Below, in pieces: positions 9,670 through 20,029 of a stretch of DNA of 64,000 nucleotides (the first letter of the stretch is position 1; the number at the start of each line of letters is the position of its first letter). Both the position numbers and the translations under genes were made by a program. Under the pieces are notes generated by a model that saw only the letters and a list, made by a program, of their open reading frames with translations, had not been told where the DNA came from and made no database searches. Source of the stretch: Paratinospora sagittata (taxonomy: Eukaryota; Streptophyta; Magnoliopsida; Ranunculales; Menispermaceae); the NCBI GenBank assembly GCA_035771175.1, contig CM069603.1, positions 24,528,286-24,592,285 of the forward strand, in the 5' to 3' direction.

Positions 9670-12600
9670 TTAGCTCGTACTGGGACCCTTCCCATTTCTT
9701 TTTCTATCGGCCTCCTCATCCTTCTTGGAACCACTGGAACTAGGTGCAAAATTCTTGGGTTTCCTTGGTGGTCGTAGTCTTGAAGAACCACGTGTTCTTT
9801 CTCATATTGCTAACAAATTCATCAATTACAATACCCTTCCTAGATTTTTCAATGAATTTTTCGTGAGCATGTTTAGAAACACCAAATTTAAATGGATCAA
9901 AAGGTGGACCAGGTTTGAAATATTTTGCTTTTCGTTCCACAAAACCTTGAGCAAACTTAGGAGAAAGTGTATGACCTTCAAATTCTGGCCTGATTGGTCG
10001 CATGCGTTTAGGATCTGGGAAAGTTTCTGATGAGGGATCAAAGGGTGGAGACACTCTATGACTAATTCGATGTAGTGGCTCTTCATCAGATTCTTCTTTA
10101 TCTTTACATACTAATACGCAATGAAATCTGTTAGACTCCTTAGGTCCTTGAGGGTGCGTGAAGGCTAAAGCTCTAGGTACAGGTGAAACTTTTACACCTT
10201 TCTTCTTCAACAGATGAAATAGCTTAGCAAAACGTTTCATGTTTGAGGCAATATAAGAAACAGTAGAATGCATCCTACCGTTCATTGCCTTGAAGAGGTC
10301 TTCAAAGAAGCCTACTACTCCTTCTACTCGATGTGCAGCTGTGATGACAGTATAAGGCAGATCCATAACGGTTGTGGAAAGGAAAGGCATCTTGTTCTCC
10401 AAGTTTTGTAGCTTTTCAAACGCACGAGTATCCAAGTCCAAAATCTTGTGTTGGCTCAGATATGTCCAAGAGGGTGGGGTGAATTGGACACTTAGCAGAT
10501 TTTTACCTTTCTTTAAATTGTGCGGAATAATGAAAGCGGATTAAACAAAGTATAGCAATGAGATACAGTAAATGTAAATGGGACAATGCAAGCAAAATTT
10601 ATAGTGGTTCGGCCCCGCCTACATCCACTACCTAACCTTCTCAGTTAGGATTTGTTCAAACTCCACTATGGACCTTCTTACGGGTGAAGATCAAACCGGA
10701 ACACTTTCTCAACTTAGGGGTGTGAGAACTACCATTTCTCTATTTACAAGTGAGAGAGAACTTATTCTCAACTTACTGGTGTGAGAGGACCGCTTACAAC
10801 ATTGAGCAACACTTGCTCTAACTTAGTGACTTACCCGTCACTACAATTTGATTACAAAATGAGATATGATTCCCTTTACTTAGAATCAAATTGATACTTA
10901 CAACACTTTCGATTGAACCTTCTGTTGCCACAGATTCAGCAAAATATGTATGATGAAGTTTATGTTGAAAACAGGTTCAAATAGCTTTTGTCTTCGTTAA
11001 TGAGTTTTTGAAATAATGAATAGGAAGATCGATCAACCCAGAAGAGTTGAAGTTTTTCTTTCAAAAGATCATAAGATCAAACACAAGTGAAAGAAGACTA
11101 ACGTTCAAAAAGTGTTTTGGCGCAAACAAAAACTATCAATACGTTTTGAATGAATATCAGTTTCGTACATTAGTTCGTTTTTTTGCTCTGAGGCAGCATG
11201 TATATATAGGAATAACAGAGGAGCAATGGACTTGGTAATTTTGGCACTCTAAGTTATTTCAATTATAACGTTAACATTTTTTCTAGAAATAGATCGATTC
11301 AGCTTAATGCATATTATGACGATAGCACCTAAATCATCTGATCCTTTCATGAAAGAGGAATGTTCTGACAAAGTTTTAGAACGTTTTAAAAAGTTCTAAA
11401 AAGTATTTGTACATTTCTGAAAAAGGTTAACAGAAATGGCAGTAATGTTAGAACAACAAAAATATTTTTTCTGTCGTTTTGTTCCTTTGAGGGCGCTCAT
11501 AGAACATCAGTGTCCTACTGAACAATGAAGTGAGGGCGCTACTAAGTAGTAAGCGTTCTGACTTGCTTTGACAATTAAACTACTTAAAGCATGAGGGCGC
11601 TACTTCGTAGTAAGCGTCCTGCTTTGTTTTAAAACACAAAACGTATGAGGGCCCTACTCAAGAGTAAGTGTTTTGAACTATTAAGAATAGTTTTAAAACA
11701 ATGTTTAAACGCGTTGATAGATGGTGAGCGTCTTGAAAGTTACTTAAGTTGATTCTAAAGATGTGGGAGCTCCTACCCAAGTAGCGTCCTAATATTTTAT
11801 TCAACTTATAACTTATCAATGTCCTGAAAGGTAAAAATCACTTAAAGATTAAAAGATCATTCAGCGACCTAAAATTGAATTAGCGTCCTAACACTCTCAA
11901 AGGTTGATAAGAGAAAAGGTCACTACTAACAAGTATGCATTCTTATTAATCAGATCAATTCAACCTTGAGCGTCTTAACATTTTGTCAGCGTCCCGACTC
12001 ATCAAGTCCAAGAGAGCGCTGCTAAAACATTAGCATCCTAAAAGACTTTATAAAAGCGGTTTTTGATTTCTCAATTAATACCCGATAAAACATAAAGTAA
12101 CCGTATTAAATCAAACATGCAACCAATCGATTAAAACATACAAGCATGCATATTGCTAAATCACATGGTACAGATGGTCCTACAACCTATCATAATCTAA
12201 TCATACAAATAAACATCATCAAACGATCATGGTCTTCATGAAGATCTTTTAATATGTTCGCCATGCATCATTGAATCTTTGATACCTTCAAGTAAGATTA
12301 GATATGCCATATGTGCAGTAATATCATGACCAAAATGGACTTTTGTAATCATCAAAATCTTTCATAATAGGGACATACTCTCGTAAGGGATATGAGGATA
12401 ATTGGTTCAACATCTTGGTTAGTCTATCATCCTCTGGTTGTGCTGCCCTTGCAGTGTCTAGATTCTTTTTTATACTAGAGATGGCCTGCAGCACCGGATC
12501 AAGCGTTGTCTTGCTCGTTTCTTGATCAAAGATAGCATCCAAAACTAATTGCGAAGTTTCAGAAATGGACTTATCTTTAGAGGATTCAACCATTTTACTT

Positions 12601-14719
12601 CTTAAGCTCTGAATTTCTTCAAGAATCTTTTTGAAATCTTCTTTAGTTGAGCCACTTGCAGCACTACTTGGTATAGAATTGTATGACTTTGAAGAACTTG
12701 AGGTTCGGTTGGAGATTCTTGAGGAGTTGCCAATCTCGGAGGAACACTGGCAACAAAAGCTTTAATGAATTTCTTAATCTGTTCCATGTTCCCCTGAATG
12801 TTCTTTCTAAAATCATCATTTGATGATGAAGTAGAGCTCGATGAAGGCAAGGTCTGCATGACACTTAATTGTGTGTCCATTTGTTGTGTTATTTTCTCGA
12901 GCAATGCAGTTGCCTTGATTATGTGAGAGTTAAATTCTTTTATCTCATTAATCTCAACTCTCTCCTGAGATTTCAGAGATTTTCGGACTTCTGACAATGT
13001 CTCATTCTTCAGCTGAACTTGGTTCTGTTCCACACGAGTCATTAGTTGAGACATAACAAAAATTTGATCTTCTCTCACTCTTCTTAGAAAATCTTCTTAT
13101 CTGAAGAATTCATCATTTAGCCTACTTGTAGATGGATACGAAGGAAGCTCTTGATCAGATGAGTTTTCCTCATGAGTAATTTCCATTTCATCTTCTGTTG
13201 GAGGTTCTGCATTGGCCTCATAAAAATCTTTAATATGATCTTCTTCATCAACTTTTTTGTTTATGTCATCTCCCTGATAGGGTATGATAGCCAGGTCATA
13301 GCCCTTTTCATCTTGACATTGTGCACCATCAGACTCAGTCCTTTTCGAGTATTGGGATTCCATTGATACAGGAACATCAAATGGAGATGGTGGTTCGGAG
13401 ACGGTTCTATCTGAGTCCTCACTGACTATTTCTCCGGTGAAATCTTTCAACATTGCATCAGTAGTTTTTGACTCATGCAGATGTTCTTCAACAACGTCCT
13501 GGGCAATCTGGATCACTTCTTCCTTCAGTTGTTCTTCAGCATAAACAACTTGCTTTGTATGTTCAATTTCCACATCATCAATTGAAACATGTTCAATGTT
13601 AGTTGTGGGAACAGCTTCTTCTTGCACAGCCTGATCTTCTTGAACAGTAAAAGCTTGGGCAGCTTCTTTCTCTATTGCTGTGACATCTTCTTCTCTTATT
13701 TCATCTTTTCTACTTGATTCTCTCTCAAGTGGAACTTCTGACATTGGAAGCCATTTGTCCAATGCAGGGACATAAGTGTATCTCATCAATTTTACAGTGG
13801 TTTGACCAATGCAGTTGTATCTACTGGTCTCCTTGAACCTTTCTCAACTGAAATTAATACCACATTTCTCGAACAGAGTGGTGAGGTACATACCCAGAGG
13901 TAGACCTCCTCCTCTACTAACCACAGTATTCATTACATGCATGAGAATGTAGGCGAACTATCTTCTTTTCCAGAATGCACCAGATTAAGAATAAGTCTAA
14001 TTCATTCCCATTACCCCTGCTACCAGTTTTAGGCTGAATGATGTGGGTAATGATGTTGTGTATTATTCTGGAAATAAGTTCAAAGACTCGATTTGTGAGT
14101 TTCTTGTCAACACTCAAGTGGTCCTTTTTCTTTGAAACAAGATTAAGAGCAAAAAGGTTGTTATATAGCCTGGATACTGGACTTTATTTTTGGTAAATGA
14201 AAGTATGTGTGCACTTTCATCACTCGACATGGAAAATGTTTCAGAAAAGAATCTGGAAAAAATCTCAATAGATTTTCCCTTTATCATATATTGTTTTGAG
14301 AATTCAGAGCTGGGTTTATTAACTAGATTTGAATAGCATTGGCTGACGAGACTAGGGTACCATTTTGAATTGAGGGTAAGTAAATAGATCCAGCCTTGGA
14401 ATTCAAATAGAGAGAAAATGTCTAAATGGGAGTTAATAAAGAAATCAAAATCGACATAGTAGCATCCATCAATTACAGCTTGGTTCATGAGCTTCTCGGC
14501 TTTATCTACCTGTTTTCTCATCTGAGAAGAAAAAGGTGGGTGAGATGGTCCAGACGCAGTCTCAATAGAAAGTGTTGGTGCAGATGGTGTGGGTTCCTCA
14601 ACCAATTTGACATGAGTTGGTTTAGTTATTGGTCTCACACTCGTTTCTGGAGGTGATGATAGTGAAACAATTCGCTTTCTTACAAAGAAAGGGCGAAGCT
14701 TTACGGGTTTGGGGGCCAT
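9670..14719 (-). pseudogene. A1 ORF2, large unknown protein (plant transposon-like domain)
   Basis: Minus-strand ORF starting MAPKPVK at 14719 and ending with TAA at 9670-9672. It is split by a solo B LTR (10449-12412) and has frameshifts or stops near 14114, 13917-13790, 13090 and 12600. Removing the insert leaves about 1,020 codons. Order: a proline/serine-rich N-terminus (~70 aa); a globular part (~90-310) whose W..LV..CYSNL and later helix-rich pattern resembles the 'putative plant transposon protein' domain, an assignment from memory; a long acidic region (~340-560); a coiled coil (EQNQVQLKNETLSEVRKSLK); serine runs; a second helical segment at 9740-10441 (AFEKLQNLENKMPFL); and a basic tail. 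It has no polymerase, integrase or protease motif. A2, A0 and C1 carry relatives. Function unknown. Confidence 0.7.
10449..12412 (-). mobile_element. Solo LTR of family B inside A1 ORF2 (B4)
   Basis: Perfect 5-bp target duplication TCTTG at 10444-10448 and 12413-12417. The element runs TGTTGGCTC to GGTTCAACA in + coordinates (minus: TGTTGAACC to CCAACA), 1964 bp, with no internal region. It carries stem-loop 10602-10630 (inner stem GGC/GCC), a TATA (minus CTATATATACATG) near 11203-11212 and the AGCGTCCT array at about 11490-12040. It formed after A1 inserted. Confidence 0.93.
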
Positions 14720-14871
14720 TTAAAAAAAAATGAAGAACGGAGGCAACAACACAAATATTGATACAATAGGAATTAGAGGATTCAGAAATGAACAAAGAAC
14801 AAGATTTACCAAAGGTTAAAGATGAAGATTCAACGGTAAATTTTGAAACGATTCCTGAAAAGTTCGTCGAA

Positions 14872-15090
14872 ACGTCCTAGGGCACAGAAGGTGAAAAGTG
14901 ACTGCCAGGTTACAAAAAGTTTGGCTTTATAGTGAAAAAAGTGATAAGCTTGCTCCTGACACATACCAACACGTGTCGCTTCCTAGTCTTTAAAGGTGGT
15001 TTAATTTAATTAGCAATATTGACCGATTAGCGTCCTTTTTCAGACTAGTGTTCCTGATCGACTAGAGCTAATACGCACGTTAGCTTCCTC
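14872..15090 (-). promoter_or_regulatory. Putative internal promoter of A1 ORF2
   Basis: Between gag and ORF2, on the minus strand, lie three AGGA-type motifs: AGGAAGCT (15082-15089), AGGAACACT (15046-15054) and AGGACGCT (15029-15036). The last equals the A-family U3 motif. A TATA box, CTATAAAGCC, follows at 14932-14923, and another AGGACGTT lies near 14873. The first ATG after this TATA is the ORF2 start at 14719, about 200 bp away. The order motif cluster, TATA, ORF copies that of the LTR promoter. Activity is inferred. Confidence 0.6.
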
Positions 15091-15441
15091 ATTTGTTATT
15101 AGTTTGCTTTAGGACATTTAAGTACTACTATTAATCAGATTTGACCAATTAGACTTAAGTATCGTATGGCTGAATAAACAATATCACAAGTTATATTTCA
15201 TCAACCAATCATCAATAATTTAATCATGAGCGAAAATATTTAAGCATTTTAAGCATTGCATGATTAAAGGTAATCTTTTAACTGATATGTATAATCTGAT
15301 AATAACATTAGTGACGAGAGTGATTTTTATACCTTTGCATGATTTTTGAATTTTACCTCAAGGTACTGCAAAGTCCTCGACTTGAGCACTTTGTCTCATT
15401 TTGAAGCGGCTGAGATAATTCATCATCTTCATTCCCCATGC
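15091..15441. other. A1 gag-ORF2 spacer, no gene seen
   Basis: About 350 bp of AT-rich DNA directly after the gag stop. No open frame of note. It contains no polymerase-derived sequence that I can recognise. Confidence 0.6.
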
Positions 15442-16484
15442 TCACTTCTTTCTTGACATTCTATCAGGAGATCTTTCATTGAGCATCCTGGATGAGCTTG
15501 CTGAGGATTGATGACACATGGTGTTAATATCATCAATACCTTCATTTTCGTTCCTGATTGGTATACTTGCAAGAATGTCTTCTCTATCAGATGAAGTTTC
15601 TAACCCATTCAAAATATAATCAATTTCTTGAAAGCTGATATCAAATGGATTTGAGAACTTGTTTAGAAAATCTATTTTATATTTCCAGTTCTCAGGAAAA
15701 CTGTTAAAAAAGTATTGTACTAAAGTAGAATGAGATATGGTTTTTCCAAAGTATTCATGTTCATTTACTAGACGTATAAAACGTTGTAGGTTATCATTAA
15801 CTGACTCACTTTCTAACACCCTAAAGTGAATGAGAAGTTCTTCTAACTTTCTAACTTGGTCTCTAGTCTCATCCATTCTTTCCACGATTTGCAAGAGATC
15901 ATAGAACTCTTTTAAATTCATTTCCCATGGTTCAACAGATTCAGCTAACATAGTCAGCTTATCATTCCATTTCTTTAGAAGCTTATCATAGAAGTATACT
16001 AGAGATATTTCTACAAGTATTTCCTGATTCAATTCTTGCATTCCGTCAAGAATAGATTGATATATGTTGCATGCGGTATCGAGAGATTCATTCTCTGATA
16101 TCTTAAAGGCATCAGACTCTTTGAGCTTTTCATCTCGAATGTTAATCTTTTCACAATGAAGTGATTTGAGCGTGTTTCCCAAATCTCCTTGGAAGTCTCA
16201 TGATGAACTACCATTTCTACTTCTTCCTCGAATAGAGAACATTACAAGGCATAGACAGCTTGAGCGTTAAGTTTGTCATTTAGTCTTTTCTTATCTGTCC
16301 ATAGCTCAATAGGCTTGTTGGGCATGGTGTAACCATTTACAACCATTTCCCATACACTGATATCCTTAGATCGTAGAAAGGATTTCATCCTTATCATCCA
16401 ATCTTCAAACCAGTCTTTATTGAACAGAGGTGGTATGTCTAAAGGTTGACCTACTTCTATGACAGTCCCTCTGGTCATTGTCAT
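15442..16484 (-). pseudogene. A1 gag, copia/UBN2 type, no zinc knuckle
   Basis: The minus-strand capsid gene starts MTMTRGTV at 16484 (the A3 copy starts MAMTKG). N-terminal motif: PPLF..DWFEDWMIRMKSFL. A stop at about 16242 and a frameshift near 16170-16200 break it; the rest runs to the stop at 15442. Downstream signatures are EPWEMNLKEFYDLL and a helical FPENWKYKID segment typical of copia gag. Net length is about 345 codons. It ends in a basic SRKK tail without any CCHC box, unlike the B gag, which has two. Capsid function is established for the family; loss of RNA-binding knuckles is seen directly. UBN2 is my family call. Confidence 0.8.
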
Positions 16485-16526
16485 TGATATCAAAGAAATT
16501 GTGAAGTTTTTTTGAAGAGCAACATT

Positions 16527-16538
16527 GCTCTGATACCA
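16527..16538 (-). other. A1 primer-binding site (initiator tRNA-Met)
   Basis: Minus-strand TGGTATCAGAGC, two bases from the LTR end at 16541. It is identical to the B1 site at 34613-34624. Confidence 0.92.
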
Positions 16539-16540
16539 AT

Positions 16541-19500
16541 TGTTGGCACAGATATGTCCAAGTGGGGAGGTGAAGTGGACACTTAGACAATTTAAAAATA
16601 ATTTCAATGGCAGAAATAAAGTGCAAATATTAAACAAATATGCACAGTCGATTTATAGTGGTTCGGTTACTTGCCTACGTCCACTACCTAACCTCCCCAG
16701 TTAGGATGTTGAATCTTATCACTAAGGGATTCTCTTACGGCTGAGAATCAAACCATTACACCTTTTCCCAACTTACGGGTGCGAGAACAACCATTACATT
16801 GCTCAGTTTTCAGGGGTGAGACCAACTTATCCCAACTTACGGGTGTGAGACAGACCTAAACTTTCTCAACTTACGAGTGTGAGAACTATCGTCTCTCAAC
16901 CTACGGGTGTGAGAAGACCTAAATTTGTTGAATATAGAATATCAACTCAGTAGTTTATCTAACTATTGTTACAACCTTGATACAGTATACAAGATATGAA
17001 ATTGAGTACAACTGTATCCTATGAATTATCTCTCAAATTTCTCATTCAGCAAGAATGATATAAGTAAAAATAGTGCTGAATAATTTGAGCGAAAATAGTT
17101 CAAACTTTCAAATCGATTTTCAGATAAAGATAGAATCTTAGCTCTGTGTGAAAATCTTTTGAATAAGTAATGATTCAAATAAAACGCTTTGAAACTAGAA
17201 TAACTTAAGCTTTTTGAATCATATGAAAATTCAACTAACTTTGAAAAAGTGTTTTAGCTCAGAGAATTTTCGGTATCTTAACAGGTTGTTAAGTGTCTGT
17301 ATTTATAGACTTGTAGAAATGAAGTTGTTGTTCATTTGAATTTGAATTTCAAATATGAACGTTTACTCACAACAGCTAGAATATATCACGAAAATGACAA
17401 CTGCACATTTCATGAATATTCTGATTTTCTCTAAGTACACGAATAAGGAAAGTTTTAGAAGACGTGGTTCGTGAATCAGAGAATATCTCTTACAAATACA
17501 AAAAATTGATTTCGCAAGAAAAGTTGTTCTGGAAAGATGGCGAAAAGGACGTACATGTCAGAACAACAAAAATATCATTTATGTCATTTTATTCCTTTTG
17601 AGGATGCTCATAGAACATCAGCATCCTACTGAACAATGAAGTAAGGGCGCTACTAAATAGTAAGCGTCCTGTTTTATTTTAAAACATTAAGCACATGAGG
17701 GCGCTACCTAAGAATAAGCGTCCTAATATTTAAAAATAGTTTAAAACAATGTTAAGTGTGCTGAAGGACAGTAAGCGTCTTGAGACTTATTTAAGTTAAT
17801 TCTAAAGATGAGGGTGCTCCTACACAAGTAGCATCCTGATAATTTATTCAACTTATTACTTATCAACGTCCTTAAAGATAGAAATCACTTAAAAAGAAAA
17901 AATAACTTCCAACGAGTTGAAACTAAGTCAGTGTCCTGACATTCTCAAAGGATTATAAAAGAAAGGTCGCTACTTGTCGCGACCCCACACCCCAGACTGC
18001 CATCCCTAATGCATCGGCGTGCGTAAGTGTCGGGTTGGGTTGCCAGGCGTAGACATCCACGACCACCTCAAATCATCCCATGAGATGATCGGGACCCTAC
18101 AAGCCTCAACCAAATTCTCTCATAGAGTCCCCAAAATTTTTTTTGAAACCACATGGACCACCTAATAAACTTAACACTTCTAATTATCAATGACATCCAC
18201 ATGAATCAAAAGACATAATCCTCCAAACCATACAAGATAAGACAATGATCATAATAGTCCTCAAATAAACCCAAAAAATTCTAAGGCAACATGCCTAGAC
18301 CCATCATCAAATCCAAGTCCAAGGCACATGGCCAATATAGACTCAGTTCCGATATCCTCTGGTCCATTTGATGCGCCAATAATTAATTATCATATAATCA
18401 ACACATACACAACATATTCCAATATAATTCTCATATTTACCATGTGTTGAGATACAACCTTCTCATATATCAAAGGTACAACCATAAATACAAAGTCTCT
18501 CACCATCTAGATTCAACAAGTGTTATATTAATTACATATGTATCAAAATAATTAAAACCATGCACATATGTAATTAAGGACATCAAACCATACATAAGAG
18601 TCCTAGCTTTGGCAATGGCTAGGTCCTCAAGCAAACGCAATGCCCTTGCCCTTGCCCTTATCAATAGAACAACCAATGGCACGCAAACAAAGCTATCCAA
18701 ACACGGGTCAACATGGATTCCAATGCAAATCAGGATCCTTGGGGTGTAAATGGTGAAGATTTTCCTTGGAAACCCTAGTTTTCCTCCCTTCTTCCTCCTC
18801 CAATTCGTCCTTAGGTCCTATGGGAAAAGTAGCAACCTTTTTTCCCTTTTAAAGCACTGAAAATGGCCATTTTTCACACAAAAGCGTGCCCAAAAAACGG
18901 ATCAGGGTGCTCATCCTGCCTAGGAACGCACGTGAGCGCGTTACTCCTTCACCAAGAGCACCTAAACTTCGTTTTGCCACTACACGCTCAATACTCATAG
19001 GAATTTCGAGTATGACCAGTCGTTTTCCTTGTAAAAATGCGTTCCGGACTCATTTCCAATATCGCTACGTCCATTTGACGCACCAATAATTAATTATCAT
19101 ATAATCAACACATATGCACAACATATTCCAATATAATTGTCATATTTGCCATGTGTTATGATACAACCTTTCCATATATCAAAGGTGCATTAAATGAGGA
19201 AATTTAATGGGGTCTTTTTAACAAGTCACAGGTCAAGATGATGACTTGTTCAACAAGTTACTTATGTGAAGGTTCTTCAACAAGCCACTCACAATAGTAT
19301 TAATATGTCAAATGATATTAATAAAATAATAACACCTCCAATAATACTTTCTATAATAACACCACCACCACTAATAATACTTTCTTTTAAATAAGCAATA
19401 ATCACACATCAAACATCAACACACAAACATACATACCAAGGCGAGCACATAGAGTTTGGGCAAAAATGAAAATTGGTTATGGGTTAGATGAAATCATTTC

Positions 19501-19979
19501 TAGGGCACTACACTAAAAACAAGCAAGAGTCATTATTAATCAGTTCAATTCAACCTTGAGCTTCTTAATATTTTATCAACGTTCTGACTTATCAAGTCCA
19601 GGAGGGCGCTGCTAAAACATTAGTGTCCTGAAAGACTTTTATAAAAGCAGTTTTTGATTTCTTAATTAAAGCTCGATAAAAATCATTGTTTCTCTAATCA
19701 AATCAAATGCTTTAGAAATCATAAGGTATGCTTAAAATGTTACGATCAAAATATGCAAACGATAAAATCTTTCTGAGAGTAAGTTGATCGATAGACTTTA
19801 CATTCTAAGTACTGACATACTCGGAACTTTACTTTGTGTTGTTCAATGGGCTTGTGAGCACAGTTTCTTGATCTTGATTCTTGATAAATCTGAAACACTT
19901 GACAAAATCATTAGATGCACAAATTGAAGATATTTGGAATCATCAAAACTTTCATATCATGAGGTTCATTGAGATAACA
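16541..19979 (-). mobile_element. A1 5' LTR, interrupted by a D solo LTR
   Basis: It runs TGTTGGCAC (16541) to GAGATAACA (19979). Removing the insert at 17975-19512 leaves about 1,900 bp, close to the 3' LTR. Stem-loop 16656-16686; hairpin array about 16720-16920; U3 motif array about 17590-17960, continuing at 19520-19630. Confidence 0.9.
17975..19512 (-). mobile_element. Solo LTR D3 (family D relative) in A1 5' LTR
   Basis: 1538 bp from TGTCGCGACCCC to GGGCACTACA, interrupting the A LTR at GCTACT|AACAAG. Its minus-strand start (TGTAGTGCCC..ATTTCATCTAACCC) matches that of D1 and D2. Flanks are CTACT and CTAAA, an imperfect duplication. Much shorter than D1, so a deleted or different subfamily copy. 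It contains no coding motif; the open frame at 18886-19089 is not recognisable. Confidence 0.75.
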
Positions 19980-19984
19980 GTTGT

Positions 19985-20029
19985 TTGCAATCATCAAAAC
20001 AAAACTGGGTGAGAGTATTTATTTCAACA
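19985..20029 (-). mobile_element. C1 5' LTR, outer tail
   Basis: The 45-bp continuation of the C1 LTR beyond the A1 insertion, ending TTTCAACA. It matches the end of C2 (22323-22373), including ATCATCAAAACAAAA. Confidence 0.75.

Larger units (their letters stand above)
7400..19979 (-). mobile_element. A1: pol-less LTR retrotransposon (gag + ORF2)
   Basis: Minus-strand element flanked by a perfect 5-bp target duplication, GTTGT, at 7395-7399 and 19980-19984, inside the C1 LTR. Sense order: 5' LTR 19979-16541, primer site, gag 16484-15442, spacer with promoter-like signals, ORF2 14719-9670, polypurine tract, 3' LTR 9381-7400. There is no protease, integrase or RT in the internal region even after removing the nested solo LTRs (10449-12412 and 17975-19512). 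Net size is about 9.1 kb. It must have moved with proteins supplied in trans. Confidence 0.85.

Noticed and set aside
11047..11238. Conserved frame in B LTRs near the TATA (also 35248-35442)
   Set aside because: The similarity comes from LTR homology; the frame spans the TATA box and is broken in other copies.
18886..19089. Possible small basic protein
   Set aside because: Lies wholly inside solo LTR D3, with no motif and no counterpart in D1 or D2.
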